Source of the DNA: Ardenticatenaceae bacterium
Lineage (GTDB): Bacteria; Chloroflexota; Anaerolineae; Promineifilales; Promineifilaceae
NCBI GenBank assembly: GCA_020634395.1
Contig: JACKBU010000016.1
Span: 1-64,000, forward strand
Reading direction: 5' to 3'
DNA length: 64,000 nt
Both the position numbers and the translations under genes were made by a program. Shown piece by piece: positions 34,761 through 43,410 of this stretch (its first letter is position 1; every line of letters starts with the position of its first letter). A model generated the notes under the pieces. The model did not search any database. It saw only the letters and a list, made by a program, of their open reading frames with translations, and was not told where the DNA came from.

Positions 34761-35714
34761 TCAAGCGGCCAACTGTTCAAACGCCGGATACGTCACGCCG
34801 GTAAGTTCTTCTGACACCTGCCACAGCTTAATAGCCGCCGCCACGTCGTGCGAGCGCGGGCTGGAATCGGTGCACACAGGATAACCGCGCGCGCCGCCAA
34901 AGCCATCCGGGCCGTAGAATTCGCCGCCGCGCACCTCCGGCGCCGTGGCGGCGTACAGCGTGGGCAGCGCCCCCATCGCCGCGCTTTGGGCGAACAGCTT
35001 GTTGGCCAGATCCATGATTTGTCTTTGCAGAGTTGAGCCTTCCATGTTGGGACCGGCTTCTTGCAGTTGGGTTGCCGCGTAGCCGGGATGAGCAGCGACG
35101 CTGATGGTGTCGGCGGAAACGGCCGTTAAACGCCGCTGCAGCTCATAGGCAAACAACAAGTTGGCCAGCTTGCTCTGGCCGTAAGCGCCCCATTTGCTGT
35201 ACTGCTTCTGGCTCTGCAAATCGTCGAAGTTGAGGCGCCCACGGCGATGCACCAGACTGCTCACCGTCACCACGCGCGCTTCCGGCGTGGCCAGGAGCAG
35301 ATCTAGTAAAAGACCAGTCAAGGCAAAATGACCCAGGTGATTGGTGCCAAACTGCATCTCAAAACCATCGGCCGTTTCCCGGTAAGGCAGCGCCATCACT
35401 CCGGCATTGTTGATCAACATGTCCAGGCGATCATAGTCCGCGCGCACGGCCCCAGCGAGGGCGCGCACCGAGCTGAGATCGGCCAGATCTAGCCGGCGCA
35501 AATCCAGTGCAGCTTCCGGGGCTTGTTCGGCGATCTGCGCCCGCGCCCGCTCCCCTTTTTCCTGGTTGCGGCAGGCCATCACGACACGTGCATTCTTTTG
35601 TGCCAGGGCAAGGGCTGTTTCGTAGCCCAGGCCGCTGTTGGCTCCGGTAACAATCGCCACTTTGCCGGTTAAATCTGGCATATCGGCCGTTGTCCATTGG
35701 CTTTTTGTGCTCAT
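34761..35714 (-). CDS. Short-chain dehydrogenase/reductase (retinol dehydrogenase-like)
   Basis: 317 residues. NAD(P)-binding TGANSGLG (about 24-31), LDLADLSSV, NNAGVM (about 101), the NHLGHFALTGLL helix and the catalytic Y-x-x-x-K in YGQSK (about 178-182). The pattern (TGANSGLGYETALALA, CRNQEKGERA) is that of the RDH/WWOX/protochlorophyllide reductase-like SDRs. The arginine in CRN suggests NADP(H). Substrate unknown. AAGGAAGATCT precedes the ATG. Confidence 0.88.
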   Translation of the reverse strand: MSTKSQWTTADMPDLTGKVAIVTGANSGLGYETALALAQKNARVVMACRNQEKGERARAQIAEQAPEAALDLRRLDLADLSSVRALAGAVRADYDRLDMLINNAGVMALPYRETADGFEMQFGTNHLGHFALTGLLLDLLLATPEARVVTVSSLVHRRGRLNFDDLQSQKQYSKWGAYGQSKLANLLFAYELQRRLTAVSADTISVAAHPGYAATQLQEAGPNMEGSTLQRQIMDLANKLFAQSAAMGALPTLYAATAPEVRGGEFYGPDGFGGARGYPVCTDSSPRSHDVAAAIKLWQVSEELTGVTYPAFEQLAA

Positions 35715-35847
35715 AGATCTTCCTTTTGACTATTTTGTTAGCTTATTGTAAAGCAAGTGCACATATTTTGCCAGTTTTTTGGGGACGAAACGGCCGTTGC
35801 TGTGCAACCCCTCATCTTCAACGAAGGAGTGGTGGGGAGAGGATTAT

Positions 35848-36447
35848 TCAGTTGCGCCGGAACCAGAACCAGGCCGAAGGAAAAGGCGGCCGCCCTTCCA
35901 CCTGGGTTGTACCGCGCACTTCCCGCTCCAGCGTAAAACTGCGGCCGAACAAATCGTGTACCGTCTCTTCGAATACACCGCGGCCCGGCACATCGATGCC
36001 TTCGGCGCGCAGGTGGGCAAACAGCATGTAGAGACCGCCGGGCCGCAGCAATCGGTAGACTTCGTCGCGATACTGGCGCAGCCCGGCATCGTCCAGGGCG
36101 TGCATGCACCCGACGTCCAGAGCCCAATCATACGGGCCGGACAGGAAGCGCAAGTTGGTGACTTTACCGAGGTGGAAGCTCGCCAGGTCGCCAACGCCGG
36201 CCTGCTCGGCGCGGGCCAGCGCCCGGGCAATGGCCAGGGGAATGAAGTCCACGCCGTCTACGGTCCAATCGCGCCGGGCCAGGTAAATGCTGGAACGGCC
36301 GTATCCGCAGCCCAGGTCCAGCGCCCGTCCCGGCGACAGCCTAGCGGCCATCTCGATAACTTCTGGCGGCGGCAGTTCGTCGTCCCACGGAACTCGCCCT
36401 TCTTCATAACGCGTCTTTAAGTTCTGGTAAACGTCATCCTCAGCCAT
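35848..36447 (-). CDS. Class I SAM-dependent methyltransferase
   Basis: 199 residues from ATG 36447 (AAAGG 8 bases upstream; an in-frame GTG at 36456 is possible). SAM site ALDLGCGYGRSSIYLA (motif I), VDGVDFIP (motif II) and YRLLRPGGLYML (post-motif). The N-terminus (PWDDELPPPEV) and C-terminus resemble tellurite-resistance TehB or thiopurine-type methyltransferases, but the substrate cannot be named. Confidence 0.85.
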   Translation of the reverse strand: MAEDDVYQNLKTRYEEGRVPWDDELPPPEVIEMAARLSPGRALDLGCGYGRSSIYLARRDWTVDGVDFIPLAIARALARAEQAGVGDLASFHLGKVTNLRFLSGPYDWALDVGCMHALDDAGLRQYRDEVYRLLRPGGLYMLFAHLRAEGIDVPGRGVFEETVHDLFGRSFTLEREVRGTTQVEGRPPFPSAWFWFRRN

Positions 36448-36563
36448 CTGCTTCACCTTTCCCTGTTGCCCACTACAACCCTGTACCCGATTCTGTCTTT
36501 TAGTTTAACACGGGAACGGCCGTTCCTCTACCTCTAGCCCGGCGCCTTTGTTACAATGGCAGC

Positions 36564-37418
36564 ATGGAAACCCAAGAAAACGCTCCGTTGATCGTCGGTT
36601 TTGTGGCTGATTTGATGTTTACCACGCGCATTGCCAACGTCGCCCAACACATCGGCTACAACGTTGTCTGGCTGCCCGACGTGGCCGCCGTGGCCGGGGA
36701 TACGGCCGTTGCCCGGCCAGAATCTCCGGGCGAACAACTCCACGGTGCCACCGGCCAGTTGTTTGAAAAGATCACCGCCTGGCAGCCGGCCCTTTTGCTG
36801 TTTGATCTGAACAACACGGCCGTTCCCTGGCAGCGCTGGATTGCCGCCCTCAAATCGTCGCCGGCCACCCGCCGCCTGCCCGTTCTCTGTTTTGGCTCGC
36901 ACATGGATGTGGCGGCCACGCAGGCGGCGCGCAGCGCCGGGGCGGACCTGGTGGTAGCGCGCTCCCGGTTTACGGCGCAGATGGCGGAGTTGTTCAACAA
37001 ATACGGCCGTGTGCCCAACCCCCGGGTTCTGGCCGAAACCTGCGCCCAACCGCTCGCGCCCCTCGCCCGGCAAGGCATTGCCCTCTTTAACGAAGGCCGC
37101 TACTACAAATGCCACGACGACCTCGAAGAAGCCTGGCGCGCCGACGACAGCCCCGGCCGCGACCTGTATCAGGGTATTTTGCAGGTCGGCATATCTCTTT
37201 ATCAGGTCGAACGCGGGAATTATCGCGGCGCGGTGAAGATGCTGCTGCGGGCGCGGCAGTGGTTGGACCCCCTGCCCGATGTTTGCCGCGGCGTCAACGT
37301 CGCCCGCCTGCGCGCCAACGCCGACGTTTACTACCAGACCATCACCGATTTAGGCCCAGATAACCTGGCCGGCTTTGACTGGAACCTGGTGGAGCCGGTA
37401 GAAATCATCGCCCCCTAA
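36564..37418 (+). CDS. Receiver-like domain fused to DUF309
   Basis: 284 residues. About 8-150 looks like a CheY/receiver fold: alternating strands and helices, with LLLFDLN carrying an Asp at the phospho-acceptor place. The conserved Thr/Lys are not evident, so phosphorylation is doubtful. About 172-265 is DUF309: FNEGRYYKCHDDLEEAWR, then YQGILQVGISLYQ and RGNYRGAVKMLLRA. DUF309 has a metal-site-like H but no known activity. The fusion suggests a protein whose DUF309 output is controlled by the N-terminal part. Octamer copies add GDTAVARP and NNTAVPW. Confidence 0.7.
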   Translation: METQENAPLIVGFVADLMFTTRIANVAQHIGYNVVWLPDVAAVAGDTAVARPESPGEQLHGATGQLFEKITAWQPALLLFDLNNTAVPWQRWIAALKSSPATRRLPVLCFGSHMDVAATQAARSAGADLVVARSRFTAQMAELFNKYGRVPNPRVLAETCAQPLAPLARQGIALFNEGRYYKCHDDLEEAWRADDSPGRDLYQGILQVGISLYQVERGNYRGAVKMLLRARQWLDPLPDVCRGVNVARLRANADVYYQTITDLGPDNLAGFDWNLVEPVEIIAP

Positions 37419-37424
37419 ACAAAA

Positions 37425-37455
37425 AAGCCTGACGGCCGTAAAAACCATCAGGCTT
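37425..37455. terminator. Convergent terminator hairpin with octamer copy in the loop
   Basis: AAGCCTGA (37425-37432) pairs with TCAGGCTT (37448-37455). An A tract lies before it on the plus strand, giving a T tract for the minus-strand P-type ATPase transcript. One ACGGCCGT overlaps the left arm and loop. Confidence 0.55.
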
Positions 37456-37516
37456 CCAACAGCCCGATCCAAAGATGGCAGATACACAATCTGTCACCCC
37501 TTCACCCGCTCACCCC

Positions 37517-40243
37517 TCATCTTCTCGCCCGCAGGCGGTTCACCCACTTCACAATCTCCACCACAAAGAACACAACGGTGCTCAGCGCCAGGCTGATGGC
37601 CAGGTCGCGCGGCGAGAGCGCTACCGTGCTAAAAATGCGCTGCAGCGGACCCCAGTAAATCAACGCTAACTGCAAAAGGAACGTCGTGACAACGGCAACA
37701 ATCATCATACGGTTGGTAAAGAAGCCAATGCTGAAGACCGAATCGACATTGGAGCGGGTCGCCAGAGCGTTGCCCATCTGCGCCAACGTCAGCGTGGTGA
37801 AAACCATCGTTTGCCAGGTATCGGCCTTTGGTAAAGAGACGCCGGTTTCATAATAAAGGAACCCGGTCAGCAGAGAAACCAGCCCCATCAGCGTGCCAAT
37901 CCACAGAATCTGCCAGCCCAATCCGCGGCTGAAAATGCTCTCCTGGGGATGGAACGGCGCCCGGTCCATAATGCCGCGTTCGCCGTTTTCTACGGCCAGA
38001 GCCAGGCCGGGCAGGCCATCTGTCACCAGGTTGATCCACAAAATTTGCAGGGGAACCAGAGGCAGCGGCATGCCCAGGAAAGGCGCACCCAGCATAACGA
38101 TCAGTTCGCCGGTGTTGCTGGAGAGGGTGTACTTGATGAATTTGCGGATGTTGTCGAAAATGACCCGCCCTTCCTCTACGGCGGCCACAATTGTGGCGAA
38201 GTTGTCGTCCAGCAGCACCATATCGGCGGCTTCTTTGGAGACGTCGGTGCCGGTGATGCCCATCGCCACGCCGATTTCGGCTTTTTTGAGCGCCGGAGCG
38301 TCGTTGACGCCGTCGCCGGTCATGGCCACAATCTCGCCCTTGTCCTGCAAGGCGTTGACGATGTTGAGCTTATGCTCCGGCGACACGCGGGCATACACGG
38401 CGACGTCTTCCACCACGTCTTCCAGTTCCGGCAGGCTGATGGATGATAGGTCCTGGCCAGTGAGATACTGCTCAGAGTCGGTGATGTCGAGGTCTTTAGC
38501 AATATACAGGGCGGTGAGGGGGTGGTCGCCGGTGATCATGACCGGGCGAATACCGGCTTTGCGGGCGGTGGCCACGGCCGTTTTCACTTCTGGCCGCGGC
38601 GGATCAATCATCGCCACCAGGCCGATAAATATCATCTCTTCTTCGATGTCATCCAGCGCGTCGATTTCCGTTTCTTCCAGCGGGCGGATGGCCACCCCCA
38701 GCACACGTTGGCCGCGCTCGGCGAAGCGGGAATTGGCCGCCAAAATCCGCTCGCGCACCTGATCATCCAGGGGATTGATGTTGTTCATTTCCCCTTCCCA
38801 TACATAAGCAGCCACATCTAGCAGGCTGTCGACTGCGCCTTTGGTAAAGGCGATGTAAGGAGCCGGCAGTTCGATTTCGGCCCGTTCGGTGCCGGCGATG
38901 CGGTGGATGGTGGTCATCCGTTTGCGTTCGGAGGTGAAGGGGATTTCGGCCACACGCGGCCAGTCGGCTTCCAGTTCTTCTTTGCTGTAGCCGATGTCGG
39001 CGGCGGCGACTACCAGCGCACCTTCGGTGGGATCACCGATGGTGCGTTCGACGCCATCTTCATCTTGTAAAACAGCATCGTTGCACAGAGCGCCGGCTTT
39101 AATCAGCAGGCTGAGCGAGCGGTTTTCCGGCGGGGCGTGGGGCGTCAGTTCGGCATCGACGATGGCACCGCGCTTGTCGATGACGGCTTCTAATTCCTGG
39201 GTGTGTCCGGCGACGTCGAAGACGGTGACGGCCATGCGGTTTTGCGTGAGGGTGCCGGTTTTGTCGGAGCAGATGACGGTGACAGAGCCGAGGGTTTCTA
39301 CGGCCGGCAGTTTGCGAATGAGGGCGTTGCGTTTGAGCATGCGCTGCGAGCCAAGAGCTAACGTCACGGATACGACGGCGGGCAGGCCTTCGGGAACGGC
39401 AGCCACCGCCATGCTGATCCCAGTGAGGATGAGCACGTCCCAATGCTCGCCGCGCAGCAGGCCCAGGATGACGACAACGGCAATGATGGCCAGAGCAACC
39501 CAGCCCAGGGTGATGCCCAGATGACCCAGGCGGCGCTGCAGGGGAGTCTGCTCCTGCTCTACGTCCTGGATCAGGTTGGCGATGTTGCCCAGTTGGGTGT
39601 TCATGCCCGTACCGGTGATCACGGCCGTTCCCCGCCCATAAGCAATTACCGTGCCCATGTAGACCATGTTGTGCCGGTCGCCAATGGCCAGGTCATTGCC
39701 AGAAAGGACATCGGTATGCTTTTCTACGGCCTCCGATTCGCCTGTGAGGGCGGCCTCCTCGATTTTGAGGTTGACGCTTTCCAGCAGACGGCCGTCGGCC
39801 GGGACCAGGTTGCCCGCTTCCAGCATGACAATATCGCCGGGGACCAGCTTGCGGGCAGAGATTTCTTCGATACGGCCGTCGCGCCGCACCTTCACCGTGG
39901 GCACTGCCAGCTTCTTTAAAGCCGCCACCGCCTGCTCCGCCCGGTATTCCTGCGAAAAGCCGATGGCCGCGTTCAGCACCACGATGGCCATGATGACCAC
40001 CACGTCAGCGTATTCGCCCAAAGCAAAAGAAACAATGGCCGCGATGAACAAAATAACGACCATCACGTCTTTAAACTGGTCCAGTAAAATCAACCAGGGG
40101 CTTTTGGTGCCGCGATCAATTAACTCATTTAAGCCGTGTTCTTCCAGCCGATGTTTCGCCTCGGCGGCGGTTAACCCATCCTTCTGGGAAGTTTTTAAGG
40201 TGGTGAGAACTTCTTCTATTTCTTGTTGATACCAATCGCTCAT
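37517..40243 (-). CDS. Calcium-type P-type ATPase (P2A)
   Basis: 908 residues from ATG 40243 (CAAAGG upstream). Complete P-type set: ALTGESEAVEK (about 164), membrane motif PEGLPAVV, CSDKTGTLTQNR (phosphorylated Asp, about 326), KGAVD, ITGDHPLTA and GDGVNDAPALKKA (about 644). N-terminal cation ATPase domain (about 10-75, LTAAEAKHRLEEHGLNEL) and C-terminal helices with LWINLVTDGLPGLALAVE. The PEGLP and NxxTDGxP patterns fit the SERCA/PMCA-like bacterial Ca2+ or Mn2+ exporters. Only a few octamer copies occur in this long gene, mostly at its 5' end. Confidence 0.9.
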   Translation of the reverse strand: MSDWYQQEIEEVLTTLKTSQKDGLTAAEAKHRLEEHGLNELIDRGTKSPWLILLDQFKDVMVVILFIAAIVSFALGEYADVVVIMAIVVLNAAIGFSQEYRAEQAVAALKKLAVPTVKVRRDGRIEEISARKLVPGDIVMLEAGNLVPADGRLLESVNLKIEEAALTGESEAVEKHTDVLSGNDLAIGDRHNMVYMGTVIAYGRGTAVITGTGMNTQLGNIANLIQDVEQEQTPLQRRLGHLGITLGWVALAIIAVVVILGLLRGEHWDVLILTGISMAVAAVPEGLPAVVSVTLALGSQRMLKRNALIRKLPAVETLGSVTVICSDKTGTLTQNRMAVTVFDVAGHTQELEAVIDKRGAIVDAELTPHAPPENRSLSLLIKAGALCNDAVLQDEDGVERTIGDPTEGALVVAAADIGYSKEELEADWPRVAEIPFTSERKRMTTIHRIAGTERAEIELPAPYIAFTKGAVDSLLDVAAYVWEGEMNNINPLDDQVRERILAANSRFAERGQRVLGVAIRPLEETEIDALDDIEEEMIFIGLVAMIDPPRPEVKTAVATARKAGIRPVMITGDHPLTALYIAKDLDITDSEQYLTGQDLSSISLPELEDVVEDVAVYARVSPEHKLNIVNALQDKGEIVAMTGDGVNDAPALKKAEIGVAMGITGTDVSKEAADMVLLDDNFATIVAAVEEGRVIFDNIRKFIKYTLSSNTGELIVMLGAPFLGMPLPLVPLQILWINLVTDGLPGLALAVENGERGIMDRAPFHPQESIFSRGLGWQILWIGTLMGLVSLLTGFLYYETGVSLPKADTWQTMVFTTLTLAQMGNALATRSNVDSVFSIGFFTNRMMIVAVVTTFLLQLALIYWGPLQRIFSTVALSPRDLAISLALSTVVFFVVEIVKWVNRLRARR

Positions 40244-40539
40244 GAATGAACCTTTGTCATGGTCTTGTGAGGTCTTTTGGGGCAAGTGATCTTTGCAGAT
40301 TGAAATGTGGTCGGATTCATAACGTCGCCAATTCAAGTATAACAATAAGTCATAAAGTGACCAGACGCGCACGGCCGTGCGTCCCTGCTTGCCAGTGCGG
40401 TTGGTCCGCACAGGAGAGCGGCGAACGCCTCCGCCATGTCTGGGGGCGGATGTCTCATTTAGGCGGCGGGGAGAATGTCCACGGCCGTCTTTCTAGGGGT
40501 ATAATCGGCTCCATCATTATCTGGAGGCAAACAAGATTT
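40244..40539. other. Divergent intergenic region, P-type ATPase / PIG-L deacetylase
   Basis: About 300 bases. Two octamer copies (40372 and 40482); the first sits inside a longer 14-bp palindrome CGCACGGCCGTGCG. A short hairpin (GTGCGG 40395-40400, CCGCAC 40406-40411) lies next to it. No yybP-ykoY-type riboswitch elements were recognised. Promoters for both genes must be here but I cannot place them. Confidence 0.4.
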
Positions 40540-41292
40540 ATGACAAACGTTTATATTCCTGATCGGGCCATGTTCATCTATGCCCACCCCGACGACATTG
40601 AATTTGGTGTAGCCGGCATGGCCGCGCTGTGGGCCAAACACGGCTGCGAAGTGACCTACGTCGTCCTGACAGACGGCAACGTAGGCAGCCACGAAGCCGA
40701 CATGACGGCCGAAAAGCTGGCCGAAATCCGCCGCGCCGAACAAACGGCCGCCGCCAACGTGGCCGGCGCCACATGTATCTTTTTAGGCGAACACGACGGC
40801 CTGCTGCAGCCCACGTTGGAACTGCGCAAAAAGCTCGTGCGCCTCATCCGCCAATACCGTCCCAACGCCGTCGTCTGCGGCGATCCCACCGTCTACTTTC
40901 CCAGCGAGGATTACATCAACCATCCGGATCACCGTGCCGCCGGCCAGCTTGCCCTGGATGCAGTGTTCCCGGCGGCCGAAATGCACTTGCTTTATCCAGA
41001 CCTGGACGCGGAAGGCTTGCAGCCGCACAAGGTCAACTTTGTCTACATCTCCTGGCCGTCGCAAAAGCCAAACTATTTCATCGACATCACGGATACGATG
41101 GGGACCAAGATCGAGGCGCTGCGCCAGCACGCCAGCCAGTTGGGCGATTGGGATCCGACGGAGCGCATCAAGGAGTGGAACGGCGAAACGGGTAAACGGG
41201 TCGGCTTTAAGTACGCCGAAAGCTACTACCGCATCACGCTCAAAGCCATCGAGGAACCCGTCGAAGCCGAGGCAGAAGCAGGCGCAGGCTGA
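40540..41292 (+). CDS. PIG-L/LmbE family zinc deacetylase
   Basis: 250 residues from ATG 40540 (GGAGG about 13 bases upstream). Zinc-dependent N-acetyl-sugar deacetylase fold: AHPDDIEFG (H-P-D-D motif, near residue 15), a middle D-G-N segment, and INHPDHRAAGQLA (third His). Relatives deacetylate GlcNAc-containing glycolipids or thiols (MshB, BshB, PIG-L). The Glu/Ala-rich tail is probably disordered. Confidence 0.88.
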   Translation: MTNVYIPDRAMFIYAHPDDIEFGVAGMAALWAKHGCEVTYVVLTDGNVGSHEADMTAEKLAEIRRAEQTAAANVAGATCIFLGEHDGLLQPTLELRKKLVRLIRQYRPNAVVCGDPTVYFPSEDYINHPDHRAAGQLALDAVFPAAEMHLLYPDLDAEGLQPHKVNFVYISWPSQKPNYFIDITDTMGTKIEALRQHASQLGDWDPTERIKEWNGETGKRVGFKYAESYYRITLKAIEEPVEAEAEAGAG

Positions 41293-41474
41293 TACGGCCG
41301 TTTTTCAGCCAGCAGCGGGTGGCGCAACTGCCGTTTTTTCGCTTAACTCACGCAATTTCGCTGACGCGGCAAAGGATTTTCATTAAAATAGGACCATGGA
41401 AGTTTCAATTCTAAGCTGGACCGATTTTTGACTGGCAAAGTCGGGGAACCAGTTGATCTGGAGGCCATTGGATC

Positions 41475-41738
41475 ATGTCATCTAACAAAGAGCTGCAAGA
41501 ATTGTTAATGGAGCTGAACAGAGAGTTGAAGCACACAAATTCTGTGAGTTACCGCGACGAACGGCTGCTGCGCCACCTGGAAGCGCAAATTGGCCGGCTG
41601 GCCCAAGAGCCCACGGCCAACAAACTGGATTTGCGCGATCAGTTGGAAACGGCCGTGCCCCAGTTAGAAGGCGACCACCCCGCCCTTACCATTGTGATGA
41701 CTCGGGCCATTACCGTTTTAAGCAACATGGGCGCCTGA
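41475..41738 (+). CDS. DUF4404 family protein
   Basis: 87 residues, two helical halves. Matches the DUF4404 pattern: ELQELLMELNRELKHT, RLLRHLEAQIGRL, then LRDQLETAVPQLEGDHPALT and ITVLSNMG. Function unknown; usually a small cytosolic protein. GGAGG lies about 12 bases upstream. Confidence 0.75.
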   Translation: MSSNKELQELLMELNRELKHTNSVSYRDERLLRHLEAQIGRLAQEPTANKLDLRDQLETAVPQLEGDHPALTIVMTRAITVLSNMGA

Positions 41739-41758
41739 AACCCCGGCGGCTCAGCCCC

Positions 41759-42334
41759 TCAACCGGCCAGGATGTCTTCAATCCGGCGGTCGGGAATGAG
41801 CCACATAACGGCTACCAGCACGTACAAACCCCCGGCCAGCCAGGAATTGACAAAAGCCAGGGGTATGGCCAGCAGATAGATCACCAGGGATACCTGGCCC
41901 TTGAAGTCGCTGCCAACGGCCGTAGCCAAAACCGAATCTGCGCCATGCAGAGAAACCAGCGACCGGGAAAGAATGAAGTAGGCCACAGCCGAACACAACA
42001 GCACCACGCCGTACAAAGCCACCGGCCAGGCTGCGAATTGATTTTCCCCCATCCAGGCCGTCACAAAGGGCACCAGGGACAGCCAGAACAGCAGGTGGAG
42101 ATTAGCCCACAGCACACGGCCGTTCACCCGCTCCACCGCCTGGAACAGGTGGTGATGGTTGCTCCAATAAATGCCCAGAAAGACAAAACTCAACACGTAG
42201 CTTAAGAATTTGGGGATTAACGGCCGTAACACCGCCAGAGTGGCTCCCTCCGGCGCACGCATCTCCAGCACCATAATGGTGATGATGATGGCAATCACCC
42301 CGTCGCTAAACGCTTCCAACCGTCCTCGTTCCAT
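41759..42334 (-). CDS. TMEM175-like (DUF1211) membrane protein
   Basis: 191 residues from ATG 42334 (AGAAGGGC upstream). About six helices, with the family start RLEAFSDGVIAIIITIMVLEM broken into R...FSD and a hydrophobic helix, and YWSNHHHLF. The family includes bacterial potassium channels related to lysosomal TMEM175. The FSD motif at the start of helix 1 lines the pore in characterised members. Confidence 0.85.
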   Translation of the reverse strand: MERGRLEAFSDGVIAIIITIMVLEMRAPEGATLAVLRPLIPKFLSYVLSFVFLGIYWSNHHHLFQAVERVNGRVLWANLHLLFWLSLVPFVTAWMGENQFAAWPVALYGVVLLCSAVAYFILSRSLVSLHGADSVLATAVGSDFKGQVSLVIYLLAIPLAFVNSWLAGGLYVLVAVMWLIPDRRIEDILAG

Positions 42335-42387
42335 GGCCAGCCCTTCTGAATTTGGTTTTTGCAGGTGGTTTGTTTGTGTCTGGTTCG

Positions 42388-42915
42388 TCAGGCCAGGCGC
42401 TGATCGCAGTAAGAACGCACGCCGCAGCGATGGCACCTCGCCCAATCATTATGATCGCGATCAACTTCTGCGGCAAATGTGGCTTCGTGCATTTCGGCCA
42501 GCAAATCCAGCAAATCCTCTTCCAACTCTTCCGAAAAGTCCACGGCATACGCCCGGTCAGCATACTGGATGATGCCATACGTCGGGCGAACCTGGTAGTT
42601 TTCGGCCACCAGCAGGCAGTAAGCAGCAAGCTGCAGCACGTGGCCTTCGTGGGGTTCCTTTGGCGCGCGCCCCGACTTGATCTCTACCGGCACGATGCTG
42701 CCATCCGCCTGCTCCACCAGATAATCGGGCTTGCCGGTGAGCTTGTAGGCCGGAGCGTATAACGGTTTGGAAGTGGGAAACCACGCGCCGGTATCGGCAT
42801 AAATGACTTCGCCGGCCGGCACGCCGCTCTTCTCCCGCCGGTCACGCGACCACAACCACGCGCCGATGGTCAGCAGAAAGAGAACGATGCCCAGAAGTAA
42901 GCCGGAAGTTGCCAT
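42388..42915 (-). CDS. Cas4-like nuclease C-terminal half, membrane-anchored
   Basis: 175 residues. One N-terminal membrane helix (about 5-24), then the catalytic core of a Cas4/RecB-type PD-(D/E)xK nuclease: GKPDYLVE (metal Asp, about 62), VEIKSG (Glu and Lys, about 77-81), HVLQLAAYCLL (Gln and Tyr helix) and a C-terminal three-cysteine cluster CHRCGVRSYC. A full Cas4 also needs an N-terminal cysteine and a metal-binding histidine. These are missing here but are encoded by the adjoining upstream gene (42973-43218). No cas1, cas2 or CRISPR array is present. No clear ribosome site. Probably one subunit of a two-part nuclease at the membrane. Confidence 0.75.
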   Translation of the reverse strand: MATSGLLLGIVLFLLTIGAWLWSRDRREKSGVPAGEVIYADTGAWFPTSKPLYAPAYKLTGKPDYLVEQADGSIVPVEIKSGRAPKEPHEGHVLQLAAYCLLVAENYQVRPTYGIIQYADRAYAVDFSEELEEDLLDLLAEMHEATFAAEVDRDHNDWARCHRCGVRSYCDQRLA

Positions 42916-42972
42916 TTTTGCCAGAGGAGAGCGTCTAAGCAGCCCGAGGAAGCAGCAGACTGGCCTAATACA

Positions 42973-43218
42973 CTATTGCAAACTCATTAACAGTAGAAAG
43001 GTGACGTAGGCCACCAGGACAAACAGGAGCACATATGCCAGGCGGCGGGTCCAGATGGCGCCGGCCAGCGAACGGCCGTGCGCCTGATGATAACGCGTTC
43101 CCTGCTCCAGCTCCCGCACATTCTCCGAAGCATACCCTTGCAGCCGCTGCAGCCACCACGCCCGTCGGCAGTAAACATAGTTGCTGATTTCGCTTGCGCG
43201 CACCCATCTGTCGCTCAT
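42973..43218 (-). CDS. Cas4-like nuclease N-terminal half with membrane helix
   Basis: 81 residues. The sequence SEISNYVYCRRAWWLQRL, then NVRELEQGTRYHQAHGR, matches the N-terminal region of Cas4 proteins (first Fe-S cysteine, then the metal-binding His). A membrane helix (about 57-80) ends the protein with no catalytic core. The next gene begins 57 bases after this stop with its own membrane helix and carries the rest of the fold. Stop and restart both fall in membrane segments, which argues for a genuine split rather than a random frameshift. Confidence 0.7.
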   Translation of the reverse strand: MSDRWVRASEISNYVYCRRAWWLQRLQGYASENVRELEQGTRYHQAHGRSLAGAIWTRRLAYVLLFVLVAYVTFLLLMSLQ

Positions 43219-43366
43219 ATGTTCTATTTTACGCCGATTGGGAACGAACCGTCAAGCGCCCACCGGCTTTCCTGAGGGGAGATTCATAAAAATAGTGCGC
43301 GCGAATAGGGCTGAAGGGAAAGCAGCGGATGTGACGATGTGGGGTTGGCGCAGGAGGTAGGATACG

Positions 43367-43410
43367 TGCTGCGTGATGCGTAATCAGAGAAGTTCACGCA
43401 TCACGCAGCA
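43367..43410 (-). terminator. Hairpin at the 3' end of the second PIG-L gene
   Basis: A 14-bp perfect stem (43367-43380 with 43397-43410), 16-base loop. It overlaps the last codons of the minus-strand gene that ends at 43401, so termination would occur immediately after translation ends. No clear T tract. Confidence 0.5.

Noticed and set aside
40244..40539. Manganese (yybP-ykoY) riboswitch before the P-type ATPase
   Set aside because: No matching conserved loops were found on the minus strand.
42388..43218. CRISPR-Cas locus suggested by the Cas4-like genes
   Set aside because: No direct-repeat array, cas1, cas2 or effector gene is present in the window, and both halves are membrane-anchored, so I call them Cas4-like only.
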